DNA from: Quercus robur
Taxonomy: Eukaryota > Streptophyta > Magnoliopsida > Fagales > Fagaceae
Assembly (NCBI RefSeq): GCF_932294415.1
Contig: NC_065545.1
Location: forward strand, 19,661,357-19,725,356
Direction: 5' to 3'
Length of the DNA: 64,000 nt
The translations under genes and the position numbers were made by a program. Under the pieces are notes generated by a model, which was given only the letters and a program-made list of their open reading frames with translations, was not told the DNA's origin and made no database searches. Below are positions 21,461 to 33,105 of the stretch, one piece after another (the first letter of the stretch is position 1; every line of letters begins with the position of its first letter).

Positions 21461-23486
21461 TAGGAGTGTGCAAACCATCACCGGAGTTGACAAGACCGAC
21501 TGGTGCCGACCATCCCACACTGCCACTGGCATCGACTGATGGAGCCGACACCGGCGATCAGAACACGATTGGAGCTCCGATGCCAGTGCGGTGAGGACAT
21601 CGGAGACGCAAAGCATGCATCGAGTATGGGGATCCACTCTTGAAGAGTATGGCGGTAGAGATGAAAAAAAAAATATGATAAGTATTGGGGAAGTATAGAT
21701 AATATCAATTTGATACTTTTTGTTGCTGTTATTCTTGACCTAAGGTATAGATTGAAGTGTGTAAAGTTTTGGTTTAGGGAGTGGTATGGAAAGGACAAGG
21801 GGGATGCGATGAGCTCTAAGGTTTAGGATGCATTGAAGAGGTTGTATGTGGAGAGAGTGGGTCAAAATGGAGCTTCGAGTTCTACTGGTAGTGGTGCTTC
21901 ATTGTTTAGGGACTCCAGGCCAAGTGTTGGCAATGCTTCATTGTCTGATCGTATTAAAAGTTATAATAATAGGTTTAAGCAACACTTGGCGGACGAGGAC
22001 AGTGTGGAAACCAAATCTAAGTTGGATAGGTATTTGTTGGAATCTTCTGAGGACCTTGATGTGGAAGATTTTGACATCTTGATGTGGTGGAAAATGAATT
22101 CTTCTAGATATCGAGTCATTTCCCAAATCGCCCGTGATGTGTTGGTTATTCCTGTCTCTACAGTTGCATCCGAGTTTGCTTTTAGTACGGGGGGGCATGT
22201 TTTGGATTCGTTCTGTAGTTCACTATCTCCTAACATAGTTGAAGCCTTTATTTGTACCCAAAATTGGTTGAAGGATGCAAAGGAAAAAGGACCAATAAAG
22301 CTTCGGGAGTGCATGGATAATGTGGAGGATATGGATGGTTTTGAGATTGATACTGGTAAATATATGTTCATTTTGTTTGTTGTATATATCAATTGCTTAT
22401 TTATTTGCTCAATGCTTACGAATCATTTTATTTTGAATGGGATTGTAGAAATTGCATCGGTTTTCCCAATGCCTATAGAGGAGGATCCAAGCACCGTTGT
22501 GTTGGATGATGATGAGTGATGTGCTACTCTTTGCTTGGAGTTAGTTAGTAGTTAGTATTATATAAGTATACTTGCTATTATCATTCGTTTGTGTTAATTA
22601 TAAATATTCTATTGTTCATAAACAATTCTTATTAATACGTGTTTATTTTGTTTTGTTTAGTATTTTGTAGGAGTTCTAGAATGATGCATAGTGCACAGAC
22701 TTACTGGACAACGGACTTACAAGAATTAGCATTCTTTTGCCTATATGTTAATTATATTTGTACATGTTATTGGTAGTGGACTTTTCACTAATGGTAGTTA
22801 TTTAGGTATTCATGGGTGGGATTATTTTTGGGGATACAAGCAATTAGCATTCTTTTGCCTAAATGCTAATTTAATTTGTATATCTTTCTTTTGGCATTTG
22901 TGGACAGTGACAAATGGTTCTATAATACGTTATTAAGTGGATATATTAACACTTATTGTTATTGACACTGACACACACAGTGACACTAATGATATTATAT
23001 GCTACATGATAGTATTTTGGGAGTTGAATTCTTATTCAGACAATTTCAAAATATTTTTGCATGGTGAATGAAATGAAAAAATTTGGATAGTTTGGATCAT
23101 TACTATTTGGGTGAACAGATTTTTTTATTGTTGAATAGATTTTTTTTTTTTTTATGTGAACAAATTTGTTGAACAATTTTTTTTTTTGGATATATTGATA
23201 TATTGAAATCTTGAACAGGTTGATATATGTGAACAAGTATTAAAAGACAGATTACTTGAAATCTTGAACAAGTATATGTGAACAGATTATGTGTGCCCAA
23301 TTTTGAACAGGTTGATATATGTGCCCAATTCTTTTATTATTAAAAAAACAGTTTTTTTTAATATTTCAAACCGATCAAACAGACCCTAGTGGTGTGTATC
23401 GATTCCAATTATGAAAAAACCAATCTCTATTGGTTCGGTAATAAATTTAGAAAAAAACCGCCTCTACCGAACCGCGCACACCCCTA
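21461..23486 (+). mobile_element. hAT transposon, internally deleted derivative
   Basis: Begins TAGGAGTGTGCAAACC and ends ACCGCGCACACCCCTA (imperfect inverted ends of the TAGGGGTGTGC type). It is flanked by a perfect 8-bp duplication CTTACAAT at 21453-21460 and 23487-23494, as expected for hAT. At 2,026 bp it keeps only the C-terminal coding part of the transposase. Confidence 0.93.
21680..22519 (+). pseudogene. hAT transposase C-terminus with dimerisation domain
   Basis: Open from 21680 (KYWGSIDNINLILFVAVIL, LRYRLKCVKFWFREWYG). An in-frame TAG at 21824-21826 interrupts it; it then stays open to 22519. Contains the Dimer_Tnp_hAT signature: LDRYLLESSEDLDVEDFDIL, WWKMNSSRYRVISQIARDVL, IPVSTVASEFAFSTGG and LSPNIVEAFICTQNWL. 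A 93-bp intron at 22356-22448 is likely but is also open in frame. The BED zinc finger and the first two catalytic acidic residues are missing, so it cannot transpose. Confidence 0.88.
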
Positions 23487-23528
23487 CTTACAATTGGCCT
23501 TCTCAATGTTATTGGTAGAGTTTGTAGG

Positions 23529-24335
23529 TAGGGCTGTAAACGAGCCAAACTTTGTCGAGTAGTACACGTTTGAGCTTGGCTTGTCAATAAAAATCAAATG
23601 CACGAGCTTGATTCGAGCTTGAGACAAACCTAAAAATAATGTTTGAACTCGAGCTCATGAGAATGCCAAAAAGTTTAAGCTCGGCTTGATTAATTAGTCA
23701 AGCCAAGCTTGAGCTCAAACTCGAGCTCAAGTCAAGCTTTTTAGCTTGGGATCCAAAAAAAATTTCATCATCAAATGCTTATATCACCAAAAATCAAGTA
23801 AACAAGAAATAATAATATACTCATTTTATCATGCTTCTAATTCCACCCGTGATTAGAAATTGTTCAAATTACAACTTTACATAATTAAATCCATCCATTC
23901 ATCATTCATTGTTTATAGCTTGAGTAATTGTTCAAAATACAATTTTTACATCCACATTTGTCATCTATGCAATTATAATCTTCACAAATCTAAATAAATT
24001 AACATTCCAAAACATATATGAATAAACAAGCTATAAATTAACATTCTAAAACATATGTGTAATGTCATAATAATGAGCATATTTAGTAAACATATATCAA
24101 GCTATAAATGAGCCTAAGCTTGGCATGTTTTTATCGAGCCCTATTGTTCAAAAGCTTGTTCACAAATATATATATATATATATATATATTTTTGTTTGGG
24201 CTCGGCTTGTTTATCAAACAAGCCTTAAACTGAATCTCAATGTTGGCTTATTTATAAACAAACGAACATGAACGAGCTTTTTATAAAGTCAAGCCCAAGT
24301 TTTTCATGATCGGCTTGATTCATTTACAGCCCTAA
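23529..24335. mobile_element. hAT-type MITE rich in GAGCTTG motifs
   Basis: Starts TAGGGCTGTAAACGAGCC and ends GATTCATTTACAGCCCTAA (inverted repeats). Flanked by the exact 8-bp duplication TTTGTAGG (23521-23528, 24336-24343). The interior is dense in AAGCTTGAGCTC-like self-complementary motifs, with an (AT)n tract near 24168-24188. It sits 34 bp beyond the previous hAT's TSD. Confidence 0.88.
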
Positions 24336-24429
24336 TTTGTAGGGTTTTCTTTTGGGGTGTGGAAACATTGTTCTTTTTTGTTAAGCCTTTATTCTTCATC
24401 TCTTTTCTTCTATTTTCTCTGTCTACTTT

Positions 24430-24612
24430 ATGGAGTCTATTCTAAGCAAATGGAATGGAGTTTCCATGAATGACAAAGAGGAGGTAATTCAGGTCAATCT
24501 CGATGGAAGTGGCAGTAGTAGTAAGGAGTTTGTTTTAGCGGCTAAGTTTCATTCTAACGAGGCGTATTCTGAAATATAGTCTATTGGCAGAACCTTCAAA
24601 CCTAAAGAATAT
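24430..24612 (+). pseudogene. LINE retrotransposon ORF1 fragment (DUF4283 type)
   Basis: From ATG at 24430: MESILSKWNGVSMNDKEEV, SSKEFVLAAKFHSNEAYS, then an in-frame TAG and SIGRTFKP. This is the pattern of the DUF4283 N-terminus of plant LINE ORF1 (FVLAAKF followed by RTFKPLW). Only about 60 codons remain, and no endonuclease or RT follows. Confidence 0.55.
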
Positions 24613-25061
24613 CAACTCACCCCGAGTGCTTACTACTTTTTATCTTTATTGCTTTAGATTTGGTATTTGATATTCAGAACCTAAACTACGCATTAACCCA
24701 TCACTTTTTATCTTTGACTAAAAGTTGATCACCTGATCAATTGTGGCAAAAATTATGTCTAAGCTTTTTAGACCCAAATAATATTTTAGTCCAAATGTCT
24801 TGTTTCGTAGACTGAGTTTTATTTGGCGTCTGCCTTGCATTTTTATGTATGCTTTTTAACTACTGTAGTAGTAGTGGACTACATATAATTTTTATAGTTT
24901 ATCCTAAGAAATCAAATTATTCTTTGAAATTTATCAATAGCCTAGCTATTATCCATTTTTTCCAAGAAAAATTCTCTCTGCATGAAATTGTTTTCACCAG
25001 AAAACACAAACTGTGCTGGCTGCTGCTAATATGATGTATATTCCTGATGTTTGCTAGCTAG
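24613..25061. other. Spacer before the F-box gene
   Basis: AT-rich, probably containing the 5' region or first intron of the F-box gene; an acceptor-like GCTAGCTAG precedes 25062. Nothing else recognised. Confidence 0.4.
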
Positions 25062-25725
25062 GTGGTTGGTGCTGAGGATCATAAGAGAATGAGTGACCAT
25101 ATCAGTGAATTACCAGATGACATTCTCATCAACATTCTCTCCTCTCTAACTCTAAGAGATGCTGTTAAGGCAAGGTCACTGTCACCTAGATGGAGACATC
25201 TTTCAGCACCCATCTCCACTCTTCAGTTTGATCTATTTACCATGTTTGGAATTGAATATGATGAAAACAAAGGCTACTTCGATACATTGCCTGCAAATTT
25301 TGTAAATGAACTTAAGCCTAGATTTCTCACATTAGTTGATCAGTTTTTGCAGCAATATATGGCTCCAAAGATAGGAAAACTCATGGTTCACTTCTTGTCT
25401 TGGCAATGAGTCTGCTTCTCATATAGATAATTGGGTTACCTTCGCTGCTAGAATGGAGGCCAAGAAAATTGCTGATCTTTACTTTTCTTCTTTCTACCAA
25501 CGAAGTGAAAACTATAGTTTCCCTTGTCATTTGCTTCACTCTCACTTGAAGCATTTGCACCTAGGAGCATGCACATTTAGACCCTTTCTTGAGCACACAA
25601 ACTTATTAAGCTCTTTGGCTACCCTTGACTTGAGTAATGTAATTTTAGATACAAATAATGACGTGGAGAGTATCCTTTCAGGTTGTATGAACTTTGAGTG
25701 CTTGGTGGCTAGTGTTGAGAAATTG
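25062..25725 (+). pseudogene. F-box/LRR (FBD-type) gene, frameshifted and 3'-truncated
   Basis: ATG at 25089-25091. The F-box reads SDHISELPDDILINILSSL, TLRDAVKARSLSPRWRHLS. One extra T at about 25395 breaks the frame (TGA at 25407-25409); in the next frame it continues GNESASHIDNWVTFAARME, FPCHLLHSHLKHLHLGACTF and LATLDLSNVIL, leucine-rich repeats typical of plant F-box/FBD proteins. Coding similarity ends where the minus-strand Gypsy remnant begins, near 25725. F-box proteins are SCF substrate adaptors; this copy could give only a short N-terminal product. Confidence 0.8.
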
Positions 25726-28440
25726 TAGGCTGCCTATGAGACTCTGCATACATGGCCATCAACTCTTTCGGCTGAAGACATTGATTGTTCACTAGAATTG
25801 CACCCATTTTCCATGGCATATTGAGCTCAATTCTATTGATCTTAAAACCTTTGAGTTCAGGGGTTTTCTGGGAACATTCACTTTTGTAGAAGGATCCAAA
25901 GCTAGACTGCAATCGCCAAGCTTTATTAAGATACCCTTGCATCCTCTGGTCTCTGGCTTCCAACTCACCATTAATTTGTCCAACGACCAACCTTAAGTTC
26001 AAGAAAATTTCCACAACTTTACCTCCCAATTTTTTCACCATAGTTATCCCAGTTAACAGGGCTTCATACTCAGCCTCATTATTTGTGGCTAAATAACCCA
26101 ACCTCAAAGATTTCTCAATGGTAATCTTTTCTGGGGATACCAGGACTATTCCAATACCTGACCCCTTCTGGTTGGCCACCCTATCTACATAAAGCTTCCA
26201 TATTGGTTGTCCAGGGACAGTAATTGCTGTGACCTGCATACCCCAATGATTCGTTCACCTCGGCGGTAACCCTTTCAGGGCATTCAGTGAACTTCGCTAC
26301 TAAGTCTACTAGCACCTGCCCTTTAATGGTCGTATAAGGCAAATACTTGATGTCAAATGCTCCTAGGATCGTTCCCCATTTAGCTATTCTTCCTATGTAA
26401 TCAGACCTCTGAAGTAACGATTGCAAAAGGAGTTAGGTGAAGACCACTACCGTATGCGCCTGAAAATAATGAGGGAGCTTCCTCGTAGAGTGCACAATGG
26501 CCAAAATGGCCTTCTCCAATGGCAAGTAACGGATCTCTACCTCTTGTAAAGACTTACTCTCGTAATAGACCGATTTCTGTACCTCGGCTTCCATCCTTAC
26601 CAAAACTAGACTGACTGCATAACATGTAACTACGATGTAAGCAAAAAGAACTTCCTCTTTCTTTGGTCTAGAAAGGATAGGAGGATGAGATAGATATTCC
26701 TTTATCTCCTCAAAGGCAAGACTACATTCTTGAGTTCACTCAAATAATTTCCACTTGTGAAGGAGCTGAAAAAATGGTCTACACCTGTCTGCCGATCAAG
26801 AAATAAACCTATTTAAGGCAGTAGTCATTTCAGTCAACTTTTGAACTTCCTTAGGATTCTAAGGAGGTCGTAAGTTACTTATAGCCTTAATTTGATCAAG
26901 GTTAACCTCTATTCCTCAATGAATAATCATATACCCTAAAAACTTGCCAGAACTAACACCAAAAGAGCCTTTCGAGGCATTGAGGAGTAACTTATGTTTT
27001 CTTAGCACTTCAAACACACTTTCCAGATCACTTAAATGCTTGATTACCAATTTAATCTTCATGACCATGTCGTCAATATATGCTTCTACATTCTTCTTGA
27101 GTTGAGACTCAAACATTCTAGTTACCATCCTCTGATAGGTAGACCCAGCATTTTTCAAGTCAAAAGGCATTACCCGATAATGAAATTTCTAGTAGGGGTT
27201 AAAAACGCTGTTTTTTCCTGGTCGGTCAGGGCCAATGGTATTTGATGATATCCTTGAAAGGCATACAGAAAGCTCATCCTAGGATGTCCGATCGTAGCAT
27301 CAACCAATTGGTCAATCTGAGGAATCGGAAAGGGGTCTTTAGGGCAAGCTTTATTCAAATCAGTGAAATCCACACATACTCTCCACTTCCCTGACTTCTT
27401 CTTTACCACAACTATATTAGCCAACCATTCTGGATAAAACACCTCCTTGATTGCTCTCGCATGCTTAAGCTTATTTATTTCTTCTTTAACGGCCTCAGCG
27501 TACTCTTTTGAGGAGTGCCGAGGTGGTTGCTTTTTAAGTACAACCATTGGGTTTACATTCAAATGATGACAAATAAACTCTGGATCCATCCCTAGGGCTT
27601 TATACGCACTTCAAGAAAAAACATCAACGTTCTTCCTAAGGAAAGCCAACAATTTGTCTCTTTCTTGGGGGGAAACTGAACCCCAATTTGAAAATACTTT
27701 TCTGTGTTAGTATCAATGACTACCTTCTCGAGATCTTCACACATCATTCCCCCTTCTCCAGTATTTGGGGGTTTACTTACTTCTGTTAATTGCTATGAAG
27801 CTTCCTTTTGGGAAGCCAAGGCTCTATCCTCTGACTGATATCTAACAGTGGCGACCAGACACTACCTAGTCATGGCCTGACTTCCTACCAATTCCTCGAC
27901 CTGCATCCTTGAGGGGTACTTCACCTTCATATGCAAAGTCAAAGACACAACTCCCATGGCATGGAGCCACGGTCTTGCCAGGATAGTAGTGTAAGGTGAA
28001 TAGGCATCCACCACTATAAAGTTTACTTCGACCACCTCGGACCCAGTCTATACAGGCAACTTGATCGTGCCCTTTGGTATAAACGTCTTCCCATCAAATC
28101 CCACCAAAGGGGAGTCATACTTAAATATCAGCTCTGCTTCCTTGGTCTACTGGGACTCTTTTCACATTATACCGTCCAATATGAAGGGTTACCACTAGGG
28201 CATCGTTATGTGGTTTATAAGTCTCAATCTTGTCTTCATTAAAAAAGAAAAACCCAAGGTTGGTTTGACTTCCAACCTTCCCTACTTAAACTCAGGGACT
28301 TGGTCCTCGGTATGTGGTCTTGCTATGGACATGACCCCAAAAGGGTATCCCCCAGTCTGACATAAGTCTGCAAAAATAATATTAATAGTTCCTAATGGTG
28401 GCCTCGATAAAGATTCCCTTTGATACACCGATCCAGTCTG
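25725..28440 (-). pseudogene. Gypsy 1 pol (protease, RT, RNase H, second RNase H)
   Basis: RT lies at 26916-27589 with EVFYPEWLANIVVVKKKSGK, CVDFTDLNKACPKDPFPIP and the active-site stretch EAYIDDMVMK. RT-linked RNase H is degraded at about 26181-26830. The second RNase H at 25792-26239 has YVDRVANQKGSGIGIVLVSP, NNEAEYEALLTG and LRLVVGQ. Protease remnants lie around 27900-28420. Broken into multiple frames. Confidence 0.85.
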
Positions 28441-28446
28441 ACTGCC

Positions 28447-29611
28447 CTACCTAGAGGGTTGATGCATGAATTGCTTCAACTTTCCAGCTTTGACTAGTTG
28501 CTCCAAGTGGTCATGGAGATTTCTACAATCTTTGATGGTATGCCCATGATCCTGATGATATTGACAATAAAGACTTTGGTTGCGTTTGGTGGGGTCGCCT
28601 CCCATTTTGTTTAGCCATTTGAAATAAGGCTTACTCTTTATCTTGTCAAGGATTTGGTGAACTGGCTCCTTAAACATGAAGCTGACCACTGAGCATTTGG
28701 ACGCCTAGTGTGGCTAGTAAAATCTCTCCTAAGTCGGTTATGGTTAAACCTCTCTGCCTGAGAATCTCTTCGATCAGGGGGAGCAACTTTTGCCTTCCCC
28801 TTCCCTTGCTGCTGATCCTTTTCAACCTATTTATGCTCATCAATTCGATCAATGAGTTGACGCATACTTCATGCGGGCTTCATTGTAAGAGACTTTCTTA
28901 AGTCGTGGTCAGTGGGAAGGCCCACTTTAAATGTTCTTATTGCTACATCTTCAAAATCTCCATCTATCTCATTAAACATCTCACAGTACCTCTCTGAATA
29001 GGTTTTCAAGGTCTCACCCTCTCTCATCACCATAGATAGCAAAGAATCCAAAGGCTGAGGAACTCTGCTGCATGTAACAAATCGGGGTCCAAAAGCCCTA
29101 GTTAACTCTTCAAAAGAGCTTACTGGCCCTTCATCCAGTTTGTCGAACCACTTCATCGCAACAGGTCCCAAACTAGAGGGAAAAACCTTGCATATCAAGG
29201 CTTCATTCTTGGAATGCATAGCCATCCTCTAGTTGAAATGACTGACATGCTCTACTGGGTTGGTTTTCTCATTATAAATGGTAAAAGCTGGTTACGTAAA
29301 ACGATGAGGGAGTTTAGCCTTATCTATTCTATGTGTGAACGGTGACTTAGAAATTTGGCGTAATGCCTTACTCATTGCGTCATTCCCCATGCTCCTGGGG
29401 TGGACTTTTATCCTTCTTTCTGTGAAACTGATCCTCCCTTTCCAAGTGTGAAGATAGGGAGAAGGATTCGCTAAAGGGTGTTCTAGACCTTTGCCTGTAA
29501 CTACAATATTCATTTAAGTCAGTTTCAGAGCTAGGAGGGGATGCATCTCGTTGCTTACGACGCAACTTCTTACGCAAATGATCATTTTCCAACCTGAGAT
29601 TCCTAGTTTCC
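28447..29611 (-). pseudogene. Gypsy 1 gag
   Basis: Several fragments. 29380-29611 is a charged N-terminus (LRLENDHLRKKLRRKQRD). 28869-29225 is the retrotransposon gag core (VFPSSLGPVAMKWFDKL, SRVPQPLDSLLSMVMREGE). 28447-28689 is a knuckle-like CQYHQDHGHTIKDC motif. Interrupted, non-functional. Confidence 0.85.
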
Positions 29612-29946
29612 ACATCATTGGTTAGTCACGTACTGAGATCTGTGCAAAAAAGGTGGCGTACATATATTGAAGAGTTCAGAGGTTCTAAATAGGTAGAAGG
29701 TTTCTACTGTAAGTTCATCTACGGGGATTGTAGAGTCTAGGGACAAAGGTTTTGTACTGTGAAACTAGTTTGTTTCATTGGTTTTCCTGAGTTATCATAT
29801 CTTGTCTTGTTTACTTTTCCGCTGCATGAATTTGACATAATATTGATGTTTGTTTGTTTTAACAATTTTTATTCATAATAAATCTAATTAACAACTTGAG
29901 TTTAAAACTTGTTAATTCAATCAATCGGGGCCTAAATTTCCCAACA
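29612..29946 (+). repeat. Truncated 5' LTR of the gag-only element
   Basis: Matches the 3' LTR from about 34395 (CATCATTGGTTAGTCACGTA) to its end CCCAACA. Lacks the first 600 bp of the LTR, plus an internal 68 bp lost between two TACT repeats present in the 3' LTR near 34549-34617. Confidence 0.88.
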
Positions 29947-29948
29947 AG

Positions 29949-29960
29949 TGGTATCAGAGT
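29949..29960 (+). other. Primer binding site, initiator tRNA-Met type
   Basis: TGGTATCAGAGT two bases after the LTR end; one mismatch at the last base to the usual TGGTATCAGAGC complementary to plant tRNA-iMet 3' ends. Standard for Copia elements. Confidence 0.85.
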
Positions 29961-30014
29961 GGGTACACTTTGATTGGATTAATTTCCTGAGTGTGATCCT
30001 TGACCCCTATTGTC

Positions 30015-31705
30015 ATGGATTGTGGACAATTTTTTTTGATTTCTCCTTTATTTGATGACACTAATTATACGTACTAAAAAGTTTGTATGAAAGTGTTTTT
30101 GTAGGCTCTAGGTGAACAGGTATGATAAGCTGTTGAAGTTGACTGGATTAAGCCAAAGGAAGTGTTGATGGATTGGGATGAAGCAACAATCATAGCAGCA
30201 AATTTCAACAGTAGGGCCTTGAATGCTTTGTTTTGTGAGGTGACCAATGAGGAATTCAAGAAAATATCATCCACAGAAATTACCAAGAAAGCATGGACCA
30301 TTCTTGAGATCACCTATGAAGGTAACAAGGCAGTAAAGATTGTGAAGTTTCAAAGACTCACTAGTAGTTTTGAAGAAATAAGAATGAAGGATGATGAGAC
30401 CTTTGATGAGTTCTACGCTAAACTCAAGGATATTGTGAATTCTACCTTCAACCTTGGAGAATCTATAGCAGAATCCAAAATTGTTAGAAAAATCCTTAGG
30501 TCCTTACCTGAAAGATTCCATGCCAAGATCACTGCCATTGAAGAAGTGAAGGACATTTATCAAATTCCTTTGACTGAGCTTGTAGGGAATCTTCAAACCT
30601 ATGAGATAGGATTAGGTTTAATGGGAAAAAGTGGAAAGAGTAGAAACTTGGCTCTTAAGGGTATAGAGGAAGAGATTGGAGACTCTGAAGATGAAGATGA
30701 TGATGATGATGAGAATGAGGATCTAACCTTCATAACTGATGAGATTATCAAGCTTCTTCAATTTAGGAAAAATGATAAGGGCAAACCTCCTAGGAAATCT
30801 AAATCCTCAAGGAAAGGCAAGAATGAGAAACCTCTCATCTAGTGCCATGAGTGTAAAGGTTTTGATCATATGAGGATAGAGTGCCCAAACTATCTTATGA
30901 AGGAAAAGACCAAGAATTCAAAAGATAAAGGGTTGGTTGCTACCTGGAGTGATGCTGAGAATGACTCTTCTGATGAGTATGTGGATAAGTGTGGTCATGT
31001 TATGGCTTTTGCTGCCTCAACCGATAAGGTGATTATAGAGAGTGCTCGTAACAGTGAGGATTCTTTTGATGATGAAGTACCCAAGAAATTGACCCTTCAG
31101 GAAGCCTATGATAAGCTATGCACTGAATTCATAAAATCTGAAAAGACTTCTCATCTTTGTAGAAAAGAGCTTAATAAGGTAAAAACTGAAAAAACTGATC
31201 TGTTAGTCAAACTAGATGAGACTATAAGGTTAGTTGAGACTCTTATTGTGGAGAGCACCTCATTAGAAGAGAAGATCAAGAATCTCGAGGTTGAGCTTAG
31301 TCAAGCAAGAACTCAAATAGAGAGGATGTCTAGTGCAAAGCTTGATGAGGTATTGAGTGCTCAAAAGACTGGCTATGCTGTCTCCTTCGGCCCCTCCTCT
31401 TCCACTGCTTTTGGATCAAAGACTGTCTTTGTGCCCCAATTTGAGAAAGGTGATAAAGGTATGAAATCCATAACTGATTTGTCTAATTCTAAATCCTTTG
31501 TTAGACCTCATGTTTGTCACTATTGTGGTGTCCAAACGGTCACAGGTTTCCTCTCAAGGACCTACACCTTTATTTGGAGAGTTATTAAAAGCTTTGAGCT
31601 TTTTAACACAAATTCAGGAGAATTTTAATTCTTTTATGTCCTTTAGTAGACATACTAGGACATGTGCCTTTTCATATTCACAGCCAAAGACTCGTGCTAT
31701 GTGAG
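30015..31705 (+). pseudogene. Copia gag (UBN2/gag-polypeptide type)
   Basis: ATG at 30015. The first 50 codons hold several stops at sites where Trp or Gln codons are usual. The frame is then open from 30162 to 30839: ANFNSRALNALFCEVTNEEF, FDEFYAKLKDIVNSTFNLG, RKILRSLPERFHAKITAIEE. TAG at 30840-30842 directly precedes a zinc knuckle, CHECKGFDHMRIEC (CX2CX4HX4C). The frame continues to 31628 with a coiled-coil-like segment (about 31090-31340). A second cysteine motif CHYCGV near 31515 is followed by a frameshift, and the second frame ends near 31702. UBN2 gag proteins form the virus-like particle. This copy is dead. Confidence 0.88.
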
Positions 31706-31729
31706 TGAGAAAGGAGCCTAAGACTTAAT

Positions 31730-32840
31730 TGTCTTTTCTGTTTGTCCTCTACTTTAATTCTTTCTATCTAAAGTAGAATTCTCTTTGCTTGATTTCTAAT
31801 ATGTTTTTGGAATTATGCTTTCATGCATCTGCATCTTTCTTTCATGCGTTTGAATCTTTCTTTCATACTTTCATGTTGTTTGTCTGTTTTTGTTTGGTTG
31901 TTTAGTTTTTATTTTGTTTTGTTTTCAAAAAAAAAAAAAGGGGGGGGGGGGGGAAATCAGAAAAATACAAAAACAGTGTGTGTTTGTATACATTGGTACT
32001 TGTGTACCTTGGATGACGATTAATAAAGTTCTCTAAACTTTGTATCTTTTGTAGCTTAGATGAGCATCTCTATGCACAACTAAGCAAGTGAGCTTTGTGG
32101 CTTGTGTTTGTGATGAGTAAGATTAAGTAATCTCTTGTACTTAACACTCGCATCACTCTTTTTGACGGGAAAGACTAGAAAATCATAAGAAAAAGACATA
32201 AATAACTATCTCATCACTGTTGCCTACCAATCATGAAATGACATTTGTATACTTCGGCATAGCAAAAGTGGAATGTCAAATGCTTAACATCATTGGGTAT
32301 TTCTTTTCTATCTCTTATATGCCCATGCATGGTTTGCTTAAAAGAAAATGAATGCAAAGAACAACAAAAAGCAAAAAAGAATTTAAATGCTTTACATATG
32401 ATTGCAAGTGTGTATACTAGGAGATGTGGGAGTTATAGGATGTACCTCGAAGGTGATAGTCCCCATCAAACTGTTATGATTGTGTGTGAGTTAAAGTGAT
32501 TTTCTCATATCTCAAATTGTCATAACATGTAGACACTTATTCAATCTTGCAATGTTTTTCACACATAACACGCAAAATCCTTTGCTACTTTTGATACATG
32601 TGCAAGTACAATGTGATTTGGCCATCACAAGGAATACATATGTCAATGTATACTCACTAAACTATCTTAACTTGTTTTTGAAATATAAAATTAGTTAGAC
32701 TTGTTTAGTGTGTGTGTTTTGGATCTATGTGCTTGACATTTTTCTTGTTGAGAGATGATTTTGAGAGCTTATAATGTTGATTGGATCTTTGGTTGAGTAG
32801 CATTCATGTCTGTGTTTTTCTCTTCTTTGAAAAACTGATT
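31730..32840 (+). other. Non-coding interior of the gag-only element
   Basis: The segment where pol would lie. It has A13G14 at 31927-31953 and no open frame resembling protease, integrase or RT on either strand. Confidence 0.6.
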
Positions 32841-32847
32841 TTAAGCA

Positions 32848-33105
32848 ATCTCGACAGCTTCTCGATACCTCTCGATAGCTAGGCTATCTATCGAGCCCTT
32901 CTTTCTTCTTGTCTCGATAGAAGTTATCGCAATCTCGATCCATCGAGATTTCTGGGCTTTGTCTCGATAGCTTCTCGACAGATTCTCGATCCATCGAGAA
33001 ACTTTCTGTTTGCTCGATAGATGCTATATAGCTGTTCGATCCATCAAGGTTGGCTTCTGCTCGATAGCTACTTGACAGCTTCTCGATCTGTCGAGATCCT
33101 CTTGC
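32848..33105. repeat. About 50-bp-period array with TCTCGATCCATCGAGA palindromes
   Basis: Five imperfect units starting near 32848, 32911, 32961, 33012 and 33059 (spacing 47-63). Each opens with a (T)CTCGATAG or CTCGACAG box, and most end in a palindrome such as ATCTCGATCCATCGAGAT (32932-32949) followed by a TTTCTG-like spacer. Located between gag and the polypurine tract. A related motif recurs in the LTR. Confidence 0.8.

Larger units (their letters stand above)
25725..29611 (-). mobile_element. Truncated Ty3/Gypsy retrotransposon 1 (Tat-type)
   Basis: Minus-strand order is gag, zinc knuckle, protease, reverse transcriptase, RNase H, second RNase H. Integrase, both LTRs and the primer site are missing. 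Many stops and frameshifts. A second, archaeal-like RNase H after the RT-linked RNase H is characteristic of the Tat lineage. The gag end joins a Copia LTR at about 29611, and the pol end abuts the broken F-box gene. Closely related to the element at 36120-42141, in the same orientation. Confidence 0.88.

Noticed and set aside
21341-22392. Minus-strand open frames across the hAT element
   Set aside because: Shadows of the transposase C-terminus on the plus strand, or of its subterminal repeats.
32848-33105. CRISPR-like look of evenly spaced palindromic repeats
   Set aside because: Units are imperfect and contiguous, the spacers are themselves similar, and it lies inside a plant retrotransposon.
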